64,000 bases of DNA from Rummeliibacillus sp963792445 (GCA_963792445.1 CAWBWO010000006.1:42530-106529), one strand, 5' to 3'. Positions 43,920 through 52,001 are shown, numbered from the stretch's first letter. Program-made: numbers and translations. Notes: generated by a model from the letters alone, not told the origin.

Positions 43920-43930
43920 GAGTGAGTGTA

Positions 43931-44398
43931 ATGGGACAAACATTTGAAGCGCAATTAATTGGAACAGGATTAAAAATTGGGGTTGTAGTAGGAAGATTCA
44001 ATGAATTTTTGACAGGTAAATTATTAACTGGTGCAATGGATGGCTTAAAACGACATGGTGTATCAGAAGATGATATTGATATCGCTTGGGTTCCTGGTGC
44101 ATTTGAAGTACCTTTTATCGCGAAAAAAATGGTTGAAACAAAAAAATACGATGCGATTATCGGTTTAGGTACTGTTATTCGTGGCGCAACAACTCATTAT
44201 GATTATGTTTGTAACGAAACAGCGAAAGGAATCGCAAATGTAGGATTAACATCAGGCGTGCCAGTTATGTTCGGAATCGTAACTACTGAAAATATTGAAC
44301 AAGCAATCGAACGTTCTGGAACAAAATCAGGAAACAAAGGCTATGATGCTGCAGTTTCAGCAATTGAAATGGCTAATTTAAGCCGCATGTTCGAGTAA
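43931..44398 (+). CDS. ribH: 6,7-dimethyl-8-ribityllumazine synthase
   Basis: A 155-residue subunit of the icosahedral lumazine synthase. Motifs: GVVVGRFNEFLTGKLLTGAMDGL, WVPGAFEVPF, GLGTVIRGATTHYDYVCNE (with the catalytic His) and VMFGIVTTENIEQAIERSGTKSGNKGYDAA. ATG at 43931 is chosen (AGGAG eight bases upstream) over GTG 43922. Last gene of the rib operon; I see no clear terminator immediately after it. Confidence 0.96.
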   Translation: MGQTFEAQLIGTGLKIGVVVGRFNEFLTGKLLTGAMDGLKRHGVSEDDIDIAWVPGAFEVPFIAKKMVETKKYDAIIGLGTVIRGATTHYDYVCNETAKGIANVGLTSGVPVMFGIVTTENIEQAIERSGTKSGNKGYDAAVSAIEMANLSRMFE

Positions 44399-44421
44399 TT
44401 TAAAAAAAATTTTAGCAAAGT

Positions 44422-44450
44422 GTATAAAAAGTGTACCAAAGGCTATACTA
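44422..44450 (+). promoter_or_regulatory. Forespore-type (SigG/SigF-like) promoter of repeat unit A
   Basis: GTATA (44422-44426), 17 bases, TATACTA (44444-44450); close to the SigG consensus GHATR and CATAMTA. The same pair and downstream leader occur before the YpzG-like gene at 45696. Confidence 0.5.
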
Positions 44451-44500
44451 TTTTTAGATTTCACTTAACAAATCCTTTATTGGTAGGAGGGGTTAATCCT

Positions 44501-44633
44501 ATGGGTGAACCAAGTCCAGGTGAGTAGATACGATCTACCAAGATTAAGGCGTTAAAATCTCTAGGATCATAAGAAACGGAGTGAAGTCCCGTGGATCAGG
44601 TCTGAGTTTTATAAGCGAATGCAAACAATTTAA
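44501..44633 (+). pseudogene. Repeat unit A: broken YpzG-like relative or small RNA
   Basis: After taggagggg comes ATGGGTGAACC, then a TAG after eight codons. The rest aligns base by base with unit B (44682) and more loosely with the intact gene at 45696 (shared ATGGGT, TTAAAATCTC, AACGG, GGATC, GCGAAAGCA-like blocks), but all frames are broken. The core AGAAACGGAGTGAAGTCCCG and following bases (44572-44596) are identical to unit B. Either a pseudogene or a structured RNA; a promoter like that of the intact gene is kept. Confidence 0.5.
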
Positions 44634-44681
44634 TCATTATGAAAGATAACATTATCTAACATAATGGAGGGAAGAATTCAA

Positions 44682-44830
44682 ATGGGTAAACCGCCAAAAA
44701 AGTGCCAAATACTCTAGGAGAATTCATTCTTAGGGCCAGATGAAAAATCGTTAAAATTTCTCAGGTGAAGAGAAACGGAGTGAAGTCCCGTGGATAGAGT
44801 CTGAGTAAGGTGCGAAAGCATAACGTTAAA
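44682..44830 (+). pseudogene. Repeat unit B: broken YpzG-like relative or small RNA
   Basis: ATGGGTAAACC follows ggaggg, with a TAG after eleven codons. It keeps the core block of unit A at 44771-44795, followed by GAGTCTGAG and the GCGAAAGCA end. Outer bases CTCAG (about 44759) and CTGAG (44801-44805) can pair around the core, with ACGG/CCGT pairing inside. A hairpin (CATTATG ... CATAATG) lies just before its ribosome site. Confidence 0.5.
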
Positions 44831-44833
44831 ATC

Positions 44834-44859
44834 ATCATAAAAGGTTATACTTTTATGAT
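44834..44859 (+). other. Perfect hairpin before a ribosome-binding-like site
   Basis: ATCATAAAAG/CTTTTATGAT, six-base loop, directly before aggaggg. No T tail, so not a terminator; may control translation or RNA stability. Confidence 0.5.
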
Positions 44860-44860
44860 C

Positions 44861-44998
44861 AGGAGGGTGAAAACCAGTGAGCGTTTAGAACTTTGTTCAT
44901 AAATGTCATTGAAGCTTCATCTACTGTGTGCCGTGTTAAATGGTTTAAAAAGCAAAAGCTTGAACAAATTAATCGCCATAAAGGATTTAGTGAAATCG
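44861..44998 (+). other. Possible gene remnant (unit D)
   Basis: AGGAGGG followed by GTG AGC GTT TAG, then an open stretch in another frame (VCRVKWFKKQKLEQINRHKGFSEIE) ending at a terminator. No usable start with ribosome site is seen for the longer frame. Could be a decayed small gene or RNA tail; not recognised. Confidence 0.3.
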
Positions 44999-45026
44999 AA
45001 CCCGGAATTTATTTTCCGGGTTTTTG
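44999..45026 (+). terminator. Intrinsic terminator of repeat region
   Basis: AACCCGGAA/TTCCGGGTT with short loop and TTTTT tail. Confidence 0.85.
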
Positions 45027-45183
45027 TTATTTTATAAACATAAAAACGAAGCTGTACTTTTACCTATTTTTTGTATTCAATAATTATCAATAATAGTATT
45101 GCTTTTGTATATTATATATAGGAAAATATTGTTATTAATGATAAACAAAAGTAATATTCGAATACCTAATAGGGGGAAATGGA

Positions 45184-45597
45184 ATGAAACGCTTCTTCAG
45201 GTATGTTATATGGGTAATCATCATCAGTGTCTTAATTTATTGTGGATTAAGATCAGAGATATATTTGAAAGAACAATCGGAAATGTCATTTGACATTTTG
45301 CCCATAATGATTTTTACATATATTTTTCCAATAATCGTAGGCATGTTACTAAGACTACCTCAATTTTTATCTGAAAATAAAGGGAAAAAGAAGTGGAGTT
45401 TTGATTGGGTTAAGATTATAGGTATTGCGATTCCAGTACTATATATTGCACTGTTGCCATATTTAGCATACACTTCATTTGGCGATCAGTTGATTCTTGT
45501 AGAACAAGTACTTGCTCTAGGTAAAGCTACGACATCTTTAACAACAATTGCTGGAATTGTGTTTGGATATATCGTTTTAGATAGTGTTAAAACTTAA
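45184..45597 (+). CDS. Small integral membrane protein, unknown
   Basis: A 137-residue protein with four hydrophobic helices (about 5-25, 38-58, 76-98, 108-132) and a charged loop ENKGKKKWSFDW. No family recognised. ATG after aggggga. It lies between the broken repeat units and the intact YpzG-like gene, but nothing links their function. Confidence 0.65.
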   Translation: MKRFFRYVIWVIIISVLIYCGLRSEIYLKEQSEMSFDILPIMIFTYIFPIIVGMLLRLPQFLSENKGKKKWSFDWVKIIGIAIPVLYIALLPYLAYTSFGDQLILVEQVLALGKATTSLTTIAGIVFGYIVLDSVKT

Positions 45598-45618
45598 AAA
45601 TAAATCATTTTACTTCAT

Positions 45619-45647
45619 GTATAAGTGAAGGAGTTCAGCCCATACTA
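45619..45647 (+). promoter_or_regulatory. Forespore-type (SigG/SigF-like) promoter of YpzG-like gene
   Basis: GTATA (45619-45623), 17 bases, CATACTA (45641-45647), good match to SigG consensus. The following leader ATTT..AGATTTCACTT..AAATCCT is shared with unit A. Confidence 0.55.
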
Positions 45648-45695
45648 TTTAAGATTTCACTTTTGAAATCCTATCATGTAAGGAGGATGAAAGTT

Positions 45696-45848
45696 ATGGG
45701 TAACCCAGATCATTTAGATCCAAAATCTCAGAAAGTTCATCAACTCTGGACTCGATTAAAACATTCAAAATCTCAAGTGAACGGTCAATCGGAGCTTACA
45801 CTCCATAACCGGATCTTGAAAAGTGAAGCGAAAGCACGTCAATTTTAA
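45696..45848 (+). CDS. YpzG-like small protein
   Basis: A 50-residue basic hydrophilic protein starting MGNPDHLDPKSQKVHQLW with LKHSKSQVNGQSELTLHNRILKSEAKAR at the end; the KHSxSQVNGxT pattern is that of YpzG-like proteins of Bacillales, whose role is unknown. ATG at 45696 follows aggagg; upstream in-frame starts lack a ribosome site. The promoter has forespore sigma-factor character, so expression during sporulation is inferred. Two broken relatives lie 0.9-1.2 kb upstream. Confidence 0.65.
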   Translation: MGNPDHLDPKSQKVHQLWTRLKHSKSQVNGQSELTLHNRILKSEAKARQF

Positions 45849-45878
45849 TCTTCATGAAGGATTAGTGTAATCAATTTG

Positions 45879-45918
45879 GAAGTCACATAAGTAGTATTGC
45901 TACTTATGTGACTTCTTC
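45879..45918 (+). terminator. Terminator-like hairpin after YpzG-like gene
   Basis: Perfect 16-base stem GAAGTCACATAAGTAG/CTACTTATGTGACTTC; T tail short. Confidence 0.65.
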
Positions 45919-45952
45919 CGTATATATATTAAAGTTGTCCGATAAGCATATA

Positions 45953-45988
45953 AAATCTGCTCTTCTCAATAGATGGGCAGATTTTTTG
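45953..45988 (+). terminator. Second terminator hairpin
   Basis: AAATCTGC ... GCAGATTTTTT with weaker inner stem and six Ts. The remaining spacer to 46197 shows no gene; it contains a 20-base match to 35156-35175. Confidence 0.6.
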
Positions 45989-46197
45989 TTGATTTTCTTT
46001 TCATAAGACGATTCCTTTGAAAAGCGTGAGTTTTTGACTTTCTTCTTAAGTGTAAAAATAGAATTTTTAATTTCACTGTGAATATTTGGACTGTATTAGT
46101 ACTTCAAATAATATTGAAGTGGAATCGGCGAAGTTCGTAGGCAATCGACACACTTTATCATGCAAATACATATCATTTATTGAAGAGGTGGTGAAGT

Positions 46198-47019
46198 ATG
46201 GGAAACGAAAAAAATACTAAAAGCCATAACCCTGTCGAAATTGAACAACAGGAATGGAAAAAGAGAAGGTTAAATGAACAAATGAAGCAGATGCTTACAA
46301 TCGCTTCACCTATTTTTCTCTTGCTGTTATGGGAGTTTTTGTCTAGAACAGATTTACTTGATGTACGTTTCTTCCCGCCGCCAACTGCAATCTTACACAC
46401 CTTCTATACTTTGGCAATAAGTGGAGAGTTATTTCATCATATTTGGATTTCACTATACCGGATATTCGCTGGCTTTTTACTAGGCGTTATACCTGGTGTA
46501 GTGATTGGATTATTGATGGGATTATATTCTCCAATTCGACATTTCATCTCGCCAATTGTGATGGCACTGATGCCGATTCCTACCTTAGCTTTATTACCAA
46601 TTATCATCATATTATTTGGTATTGGTGATTTTTCAAAAGTTGTGACAATCGCAGGAAGTGTATTTTTCCCCGTTGTGATCAATACGACTGCTGGTGTTAT
46701 TAATATTGATTCCATTTATTTAGATGTGGCGAAAAACTATGGAGCTAATTCTAAAGATTATTTCTTTAAAATTGCACTTCCTGGTTCTTTACCAGTAATG
46801 ATGGAAGGGATTCAGATGGGGCAGGCAATAGCATTGTTAACAATTGTTGCAGCAGAGATGATGGGAGCAACTTCTGGTATTGGCTATTTAATTTGGACCT
46901 CCTACAAAGCTTTCTTACTACAAGAGATGTTTGTCGGGCTTATTCTAATATCATTTTTTGGCTATTTATTTTCATTAATCCTTCGATATTTACAAAAGAA
47001 AATTCTTCCTTGGAGGTGA
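46198..47019 (+). CDS. ABC transporter permease (SsuC/TauC/ThiX family)
   Basis: A 273-residue membrane protein of the BPD_transp_1 family: a charged N-terminus, then six helices, with the EAA loop in DVAKNYGANSKDYFFKIALPGSLPVMMEGIQMG contacting the ATPase. Related permeases import sulfonates, taurine, nitrate or pyrimidine precursors of thiamine; the solute here is unknown. ATG after gaggtggtg. First of a three-gene operon with ATPase and binding protein. Confidence 0.9.
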   Translation: MGNEKNTKSHNPVEIEQQEWKKRRLNEQMKQMLTIASPIFLLLLWEFLSRTDLLDVRFFPPPTAILHTFYTLAISGELFHHIWISLYRIFAGFLLGVIPGVVIGLLMGLYSPIRHFISPIVMALMPIPTLALLPIIIILFGIGDFSKVVTIAGSVFFPVVINTTAGVINIDSIYLDVAKNYGANSKDYFFKIALPGSLPVMMEGIQMGQAIALLTIVAAEMMGATSGIGYLIWTSYKAFLLQEMFVGLILISFFGYLFSLILRYLQKKILPWR

Positions 47020-47023
47020 GTCG

Positions 47024-47803
47024 TTGGAAGACCAAACAAAAATTTCAATTAAAAACATAACAAAAGTATTTTACAAGAAAAATAATAGCGTTATGGCTTT
47101 AGATCATGTCTCATTAAAAATTTCCGAAGGTGAATTTGTTTGCATAGTGGGTCCAAGTGGTTGCGGAAAAACAACTTTACTTCGTATTTTGGCGGGATTA
47201 GAAACGAGTAGTGTTGGTGAATTTGAAATTATTCAAGAGAAGAAAAATAGGCCGCTTCAATCAATGGTTTTTCAAGAACGGGGCATTATCCCTTGGTTAA
47301 CTGTTGAGGAAAATGTAGCATTTGGTCTTAAGATGAGGCATTTACCACAAGATTATATTAAAGAAAGAACAGATTATTATATTAAGAAAGTAGGTCTTGA
47401 AAAGTTTTCAAAACTTTACCCGAAAGAGTTGTCAGGTGGTATGAAGCAACGTGTAAGTATTGCGCGTGCTTTTGCGAATGATCCAGAAATTTTGTTAATG
47501 GATGAACCTTTTGCAGCATTGGATGAGCAAAATAAATTTATACTGCAAGAAGAACTGCTTTCCATTTGGGAAGAAACAAAGAAAACCGTATTGTTTATCA
47601 CACATAGCATTGATGAAGCATTATTGCTAAGCGACCGTATTTTATTGATGAGTGCACAACCAGGCAAAATTATTAAAGAAATTAAAAATGATTTACCAAG
47701 GCCTCGAAATATCGAACAAATTAGGGCAAATAAACAAACAACTGAACATTTTATCGATATTTTAAAGCACTTGCATGAAGAAGTGCAAAAATCTAGAAAG
47801 TAA
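47024..47803 (+). CDS. ABC transporter ATPase (SsuB/TauB/ThiZ family)
   Basis: A 259-residue ATPase: Walker A GPSGCGKTT (about 43-51), Q-loop VFQERGIIPWLTV, signature LSGGMKQRVSIARAF, Walker B ILLMDEPFAALDE and switch ITHSIDEALLLSDR. The PWLTV segment after the Q-loop is typical for nitrate/sulfonate/taurine-type importers. TTG start after ggaggtgag, four bases downstream of the permease gene. Confidence 0.92.
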   Translation: MEDQTKISIKNITKVFYKKNNSVMALDHVSLKISEGEFVCIVGPSGCGKTTLLRILAGLETSSVGEFEIIQEKKNRPLQSMVFQERGIIPWLTVEENVAFGLKMRHLPQDYIKERTDYYIKKVGLEKFSKLYPKELSGGMKQRVSIARAFANDPEILLMDEPFAALDEQNKFILQEELLSIWEETKKTVLFITHSIDEALLLSDRILLMSAQPGKIIKEIKNDLPRPRNIEQIRANKQTTEHFIDILKHLHEEVQKSRK

Positions 47804-47829
47804 GAGGGGTATAAAGAGGGGGGATTTGA

Positions 47830-48924
47830 ATGAGGAAATGGTTAAAAAAAGGGCTTGTGATTCCATTTATTCTGTTAGCCATGTTCATCACAGCTTGTTC
47901 TGGAAATGGAACAAAGACGAATACGAATGTTAACAATGAAGTTAGTAAGGAAAACAAATCAGGAGATTTAGCACCACTAGAAAATAAAACAAAAGTTGTG
48001 ATTGCTGAAGACGGAGCTGCTTCTGGTGCAGGTTTTTATATTGCCAATGAGAAGGGCTACTTTGCTGATTATAATATTGAAGTAGAATTTGCTCAATTTG
48101 CGAATAGTGATGATATGCTTCCAGCACTTGCTGCTGGGGAAGTAGATATTGCGGGAGGAATTTCTACAGCATCATTCTTTAATGCTATTGCTCAAGGAAT
48201 CGATGTTAAAATAGTAGGGGATAAAGGCCATAATATGCCTGGTAAATCGTACTTTACATTTGTAATTGGAAATAAGATGAAAGATGTCATTAAAGACTAT
48301 TCAGACTTTAAAGGTAAAAAAATAGCCATTTCTTCTAAAAATTCAATTGATGGTTATATTTATCAATTAATGTTAAAGCATGCAGGCTTAACAGAAAAAG
48401 ATGTTAAAACCGTGATTATGTCCGATTTTGGTAGTATGCTAGGGGCGCTTGAAAATGGGTCAATTGATGCAGCGCTTAGTATTGAACCATTAATTGCTCA
48501 AGGAGTAAGCAAAGGGATTTTACAACGTTTTGGTGATGCAACTGATTTTGCACCAGATTCACAAATTGCTTTAGTTTTGGCTTCACCTAAGTTTATGAAT
48601 GACGAGAAAGATGCATCTCTTCGTTTTATGCTTGCTTACTTAAAAGGAGTACGTGATTACAATGATGCCTTTACAAAAGGTGAAGGAAAGGCAGAAATAG
48701 TTAACATCATGACGAAGTATACAGCTTTAAAGGATCCAGCTTTATGGGATAAAGTAAATGTTACAGGTCTCGATCCAAATGGTACTATGCGGGAAGACGA
48801 TATCCGTAAACAATATGAAATGTATAAAGCAAATGGTGCAACAAAAGGAGAATTTGACTTTAATAAAGCAATTGATACTTCTGTTACAAAAGAAGCTGTA
48901 AAAATTTTAGGTAGTTACAAGTAA
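47830..48924 (+). CDS. ABC transporter substrate-binding lipoprotein (NMT1/SsuA-like)
   Basis: A 364-residue lipoprotein: signal MRKWLKKGLVIPFILLAMF, lipobox ITAC (Cys near 23), a linker, then a periplasmic-binding fold with ASGAGFYIANEKGYFADYNIEVEFAQF and LPALAAGEVDIAGGISTASFFNAIAQGIDVKIV, typical of NMT1/SsuA proteins that bind aromatic, sulfonate or pyrimidine solutes. Ligand unknown. Last gene of the operon with a terminator behind it. Confidence 0.9.
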   Translation: MRKWLKKGLVIPFILLAMFITACSGNGTKTNTNVNNEVSKENKSGDLAPLENKTKVVIAEDGAASGAGFYIANEKGYFADYNIEVEFAQFANSDDMLPALAAGEVDIAGGISTASFFNAIAQGIDVKIVGDKGHNMPGKSYFTFVIGNKMKDVIKDYSDFKGKKIAISSKNSIDGYIYQLMLKHAGLTEKDVKTVIMSDFGSMLGALENGSIDAALSIEPLIAQGVSKGILQRFGDATDFAPDSQIALVLASPKFMNDEKDASLRFMLAYLKGVRDYNDAFTKGEGKAEIVNIMTKYTALKDPALWDKVNVTGLDPNGTMREDDIRKQYEMYKANGATKGEFDFNKAIDTSVTKEAVKILGSYK

Positions 48925-48931
48925 TTAATAG

Positions 48932-48966
48932 GAGGAGTAAGCGAAATCTGCTTACTCCTCTTTTTA
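48932..48966 (+). terminator. Terminator of ABC importer operon
   Basis: Perfect GAGGAGTAAGC/GCTTACTCCTC, seven-base loop, TTTTT. It also abuts the end of the convergent lipoprotein gene. Confidence 0.9.
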
Positions 48967-49569
48967 TTATTTTATTTCCTTTAAATCTGTTATTTGGAAG
49001 AAACTATTTGAATCATCGCCTTCAACAAAATTGTAATACACCAGATATTGACGTTGATTCTGTTTCATTACTTTATTGCCATTTTTTATTTCTGCTACAA
49101 ATTCCTTCGTTGTAACAGTAAAATCAGTATCTGAACTGCGGTTAATGGATAAAATTTCCACCTTATTTACTTCTTCCTGAATTCCTTGTTTGTGTTTTTC
49201 AGGGACTTCAGCTAATAAATCTTCATACAATTTTGTGTCATGCATGATATATTCATTGGCTAATGACGTGAAATCACCAGTGTGCAAAGCTTCTGCATAT
49301 GTTACTGGATACATTGCAATAAATTCAGAAAGTTTTTGTTGCTCGACCGCTGACATCTTTTGACCAGTAACCTCTGTCTTTGGTGTTGGTTCAGTTGTTG
49401 TTTTTGTTGTATTTTCTTTAGTGTGGTTTGAGTCGTGAGTAGTCGGTGTTTCAGTAGTAAATGCTTCTGTTACTTTTGGTTCTTCTGAATTTTTCTCCGT
49501 ATTATTTCCACAACCTGCTATTAAAGAAGCTGTTAAACATATTGAACTAATTAGCTTCCATTTGTTCAT
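48967..49569 (-). CDS. Lipoprotein with Thr/Glu-rich linker and TcaA/NTF2-like domain
   Basis: About 200 residues: signal MNKWKLISSICLTASLIAG, lipobox LIAGC, a low-complexity Thr/Glu linker (TEAFTTETPTTHDSNHTKENTTK), then an alpha+beta domain (LSEFIAMYPVTYAEALHTGDF ... NQRQYLVYYNFVEGDD) resembling the NTF2-like domain of TcaA-type proteins; this match is from memory of pattern only. ATG at 49569 is preferred (AGAGAGG six bases upstream) over the earlier in-frame start. Anchored to the outer face of the membrane. Confidence 0.65.
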   Translation of the reverse strand: MNKWKLISSICLTASLIAGCGNNTEKNSEEPKVTEAFTTETPTTHDSNHTKENTTKTTTEPTPKTEVTGQKMSAVEQQKLSEFIAMYPVTYAEALHTGDFTSLANEYIMHDTKLYEDLLAEVPEKHKQGIQEEVNKVEILSINRSSDTDFTVTTKEFVAEIKNGNKVMKQNQRQYLVYYNFVEGDDSNSFFQITDLKEIK

Positions 49570-49793
49570 GATAGGCCTCTCTTTCAAAATCATGTTTATT
49601 TACTCTTATCATACATTATTTGCTACAAAGTTAATAGTCTGGAAGAAACTTGTCATTTAAATTAATAAATCGATTCATTCTAATAAATAATTATTAAAAA
49701 AATGAAGAATAAAAAAATAAATGTTACAAACCCTTTTCTTTTTTAAAAAGTAGCGTATTATATATAGTAATCTTATAAGAAAGGTTGGTTTAT

Positions 49794-50222
49794 ATGGCAA
49801 AACCAGTTTCGATACCAAGACCATTAGTTCGAGTGAATCAATGGGTAATATTAATATGTACGATTACTGCATGGATAACGCATCAACCTAGCATTTTGTT
49901 GATCCCTTTAATCGCAAATGTAATGGGATTAATTTTCAACTTTAATCCGTTTATGAAGATTGGAAGATTATTTTTAAAGAAAAAACCATCAGCATATATC
50001 CCAGAAGATATTGTTCAACAAAAATTCAATTCATGCATTGCAATAACATGTTTACTTTTAGGATTTATTGGATTTGAATTAGATAAACCTGTAATGGGTT
50101 ATGTGTTTACAATTATGGTAGCGATAGCAAGTGGTATTGCAATTTTAGGATTTTGTATCGGTTGTTTCATCTTTTTCCAACTTAATCAGTTCCGATACAA
50201 ATTGAAGAAATCCTTTCATTAA
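49794..50222 (+). CDS. DUF4395 family membrane protein
   Basis: A 142-residue membrane protein with four helices. VSIPRPLVRVNQWVILICTI, a central FNPFMKIGRLFLKKKPSAY loop and QQKFNSCIAITCLLLG are typical of DUF4395 proteins, whose function is unknown; some members are near thioredoxin or rhodanese genes. ATG at 49794 follows aagaaagg at nine bases; TTG 49785 overlaps it. Single gene. Confidence 0.75.
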   Translation: MAKPVSIPRPLVRVNQWVILICTITAWITHQPSILLIPLIANVMGLIFNFNPFMKIGRLFLKKKPSAYIPEDIVQQKFNSCIAITCLLLGFIGFELDKPVMGYVFTIMVAIASGIAILGFCIGCFIFFQLNQFRYKLKKSFH

Positions 50223-50337
50223 AAACAACTGATTATTCAAATTGATATATTAATAAAATATTTTTTATTAAACCCTAGCATGTTTCCCTGAAAAGTGCTA
50301 CAATAATTCATGTACTTGATAAACACTTTAAGTCATT

Positions 50338-50408
50338 GCCGATTTAGTTTAATGGTAGAACGGTGGTCTCGTAATCCACTGATAAGAGTTCGATTCTCTT
50401 AGTCGGCA
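50338..50408 (+). tRNA. tRNA-Thr(CGU)
   Basis: 71 bases without CCA. Acceptor GCCGATT/AGTCGGC (one G-U) with discriminator A; anticodon loop CTCGTAA gives CGU, read as ACG Thr; T-arm AAGAG TTCGATT CTCTT. The D-arm is short and the top anticodon-stem pair is a T-T mismatch. Followed at once by a terminator, so it is a single-gene unit. Confidence 0.9.
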
Positions 50409-50422
50409 TATACATGAATCGT

Positions 50423-50457
50423 AAATCCCGAATCATTATGGTTTCGGGATTTTTTGT
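50423..50457 (+). terminator. Terminator of tRNA-Thr
   Basis: AAATCCCGAA/TTTCGGGATTT, T tail. Confidence 0.85.
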
Positions 50458-50556
50458 TTGAGTTTTCATATAAACAAATGTATGAAGGAAAATGCAAATG
50501 GTAACAATAGGGCTATTGTGATGTGAGTAGACATTCAAATGATGGAGGCAGAAATA

Positions 50557-50886
50557 ATGCAAATGACCGAACAAGCTGCGGATTTTTTTAAGAAAGAAAT
50601 GGCTGAAAAGCACGAAGATACTTTGCGTTTTTATAATTTAGCTGGTTGTTGTCACCCTGTTTTAACTGCAGAATTCGAACCTGCACAATCGGATGATCAA
50701 ATTGAAATTGTAGATCATGTGAAAATTGCGATTGAACCGGCAGTTGTAGAGGATTTAAAAGATGTCACCATTGGAATTGATGATACGGGAGATGAGGTTG
50801 AACTAGTATTAGATGGATATATTATACCTGAACAATGTGATTGCGAACATGATCATGAAGATGAACATGAGCATCATCACTATTAA
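50557..50886 (+). CDS. HesB/IscA-like protein with metal-rich C-terminus
   Basis: A 109-residue protein. MTEQAADFFKKEMAEK and IVDHVKIAIEPAVVEDLKDVTIGID fit the HesB/IscA fold, but the usual C-terminal CGCG is replaced by CDCEHDHEDEHEHHHY, and an early CCHP (about 29-32) is present, as in the HesB-like selenoprotein-related group. It may bind iron or another metal; a classic Fe-S scaffold role is doubtful. ATG at 50557 is chosen because ggagg lies eight bases upstream; ATG 50539 is before that site. Confidence 0.65.
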   Translation: MQMTEQAADFFKKEMAEKHEDTLRFYNLAGCCHPVLTAEFEPAQSDDQIEIVDHVKIAIEPAVVEDLKDVTIGIDDTGDEVELVLDGYIIPEQCDCEHDHEDEHEHHHY

Positions 50887-50988
50887 AGGAACCTTTAGTT
50901 TAGAGACCTCCATCTTTTGAAAATCGTTCAGTCGGAAAAGCAAAAGCCTCAATTTAAAGCGATATGTAAAAAATAAAAATTACGTTTG

Positions 50989-51019
50989 AAAACCCTTCTT
51001 TCTTGGAAGGGTTTTTTAT
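50989..51019 (+). terminator. Terminator of HesB-like gene
   Basis: AAAACCCTTC/GAAGGGTTTTTT, short loop. Confidence 0.85.
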
Positions 51020-51377
51020 TGCCTAAGATTTGATGGAAAACTAAAACATTTTAAAAGAGAATTTGTTTATGCTGAAATCAATCAAAAAACAGTTAAAAAA
51101 ATATCATTTGAAGAAATAATTTCATAATTTCTGTTGTTCAACAAACACCTATATATAGCGGTTTGTAAGATTAAATTACATAAATATTACAAAAATATTA
51201 CGGCAATTACTAAAGTTTTAAAGATTCTGTAATGATAATGACCCGTAAATCTCAATAAGATGTACAAAACAAAAAATAGCAAATTTGATAGTTCTGATGA
51301 TGAAGGAATAGTTTCTGTTATCAATAATTTTCCATGTTAAAAAAACAAGAATAAGTAGAAATGAAAGGTGATGAACA
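51020..51377. other. Intergenic region, nothing recognised
   Basis: AT-rich region before a lipoprotein gene. The promoter must be here but no convincing element pair, RNA or open frame was seen. Confidence 0.35.
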
Positions 51378-52001
51378 TTGAATAATAAAAAGCAAAGTAA
51401 AATATTGAAAACTTTTTTGACTATGAGCCTATTTTTCGTGTTGATTCTGACAATTGCTGGTTGTTCACAAAGTAATAATGCAGGTGATCAACCAAAAGTG
51501 AAAGAAGTAAATGAGGACTATTATGTAGAAGAGAATGCTAAAAGTATAAAGTCAATTGAATATGTTCTTAAAACTGAATTTTCAAGTCCTAAGAAAAAGT
51601 ATAATCAAATTGTCCAAAATCCCGCAAATATAGCGAAAATAGATGGCCAAAGAGTATTGAAAGCGTGGAATGGTAGTGAACTTTACAATTATGTTGAAAA
51701 TTTATATCAACCATACTTTACAACTGTTGGATTTGAAAAGTTCTTTTCAACATCAGCCTTTAGTTACACTTTACAATCAAGCGATGTTCACATCAAAGTT
51801 GATCACGTTTCAGTAAAACGTAGTAAAGATTATAAGAAAAATTATGATTTTGTTGTTCATGTTAAATATAAAAAAGGGGAGAACCCTGAAAAGTTATATC
51901 AAATTAAAGGTGTAGCAGTACTACCTGAAGAAGGTAAAATAGAAAAAATTACGTATTCCGATGACGGTGGATTACTAGAAAATATAAAAAAGAATAGTTG
52001 A
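51378..52001 (+). CDS. Lipoprotein of unknown function
   Basis: A 207-residue protein: basic start, hydrophobic signal (about 12-27) and lipobox TIAGC (Cys about 28), then a soluble alpha+beta domain (SIKSIEYVLKTEFSSPKKKYNQIV ... VHVKYKKGENPEKLYQIKG). No family recognised. The start is TTG at 51378 with aaaggtga upstream; other ATGs near it are out of frame. Followed 167 bases later by an LD-carboxypeptidase gene. Confidence 0.7.
   Translation: MNNKKQSKILKTFLTMSLFFVLILTIAGCSQSNNAGDQPKVKEVNEDYYVEENAKSIKSIEYVLKTEFSSPKKKYNQIVQNPANIAKIDGQRVLKAWNGSELYNYVENLYQPYFTTVGFEKFFSTSAFSYTLQSSDVHIKVDHVSVKRSKDYKKNYDFVVHVKYKKGENPEKLYQIKGVAVLPEEGKIEKITYSDDGGLLENIKKNS

Noticed and set aside
45099..45293. 64-residue plus-strand frame overlapping the membrane protein gene
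   Set aside because: Out of frame with the better-initiated 45184 gene and without a ribosome site.
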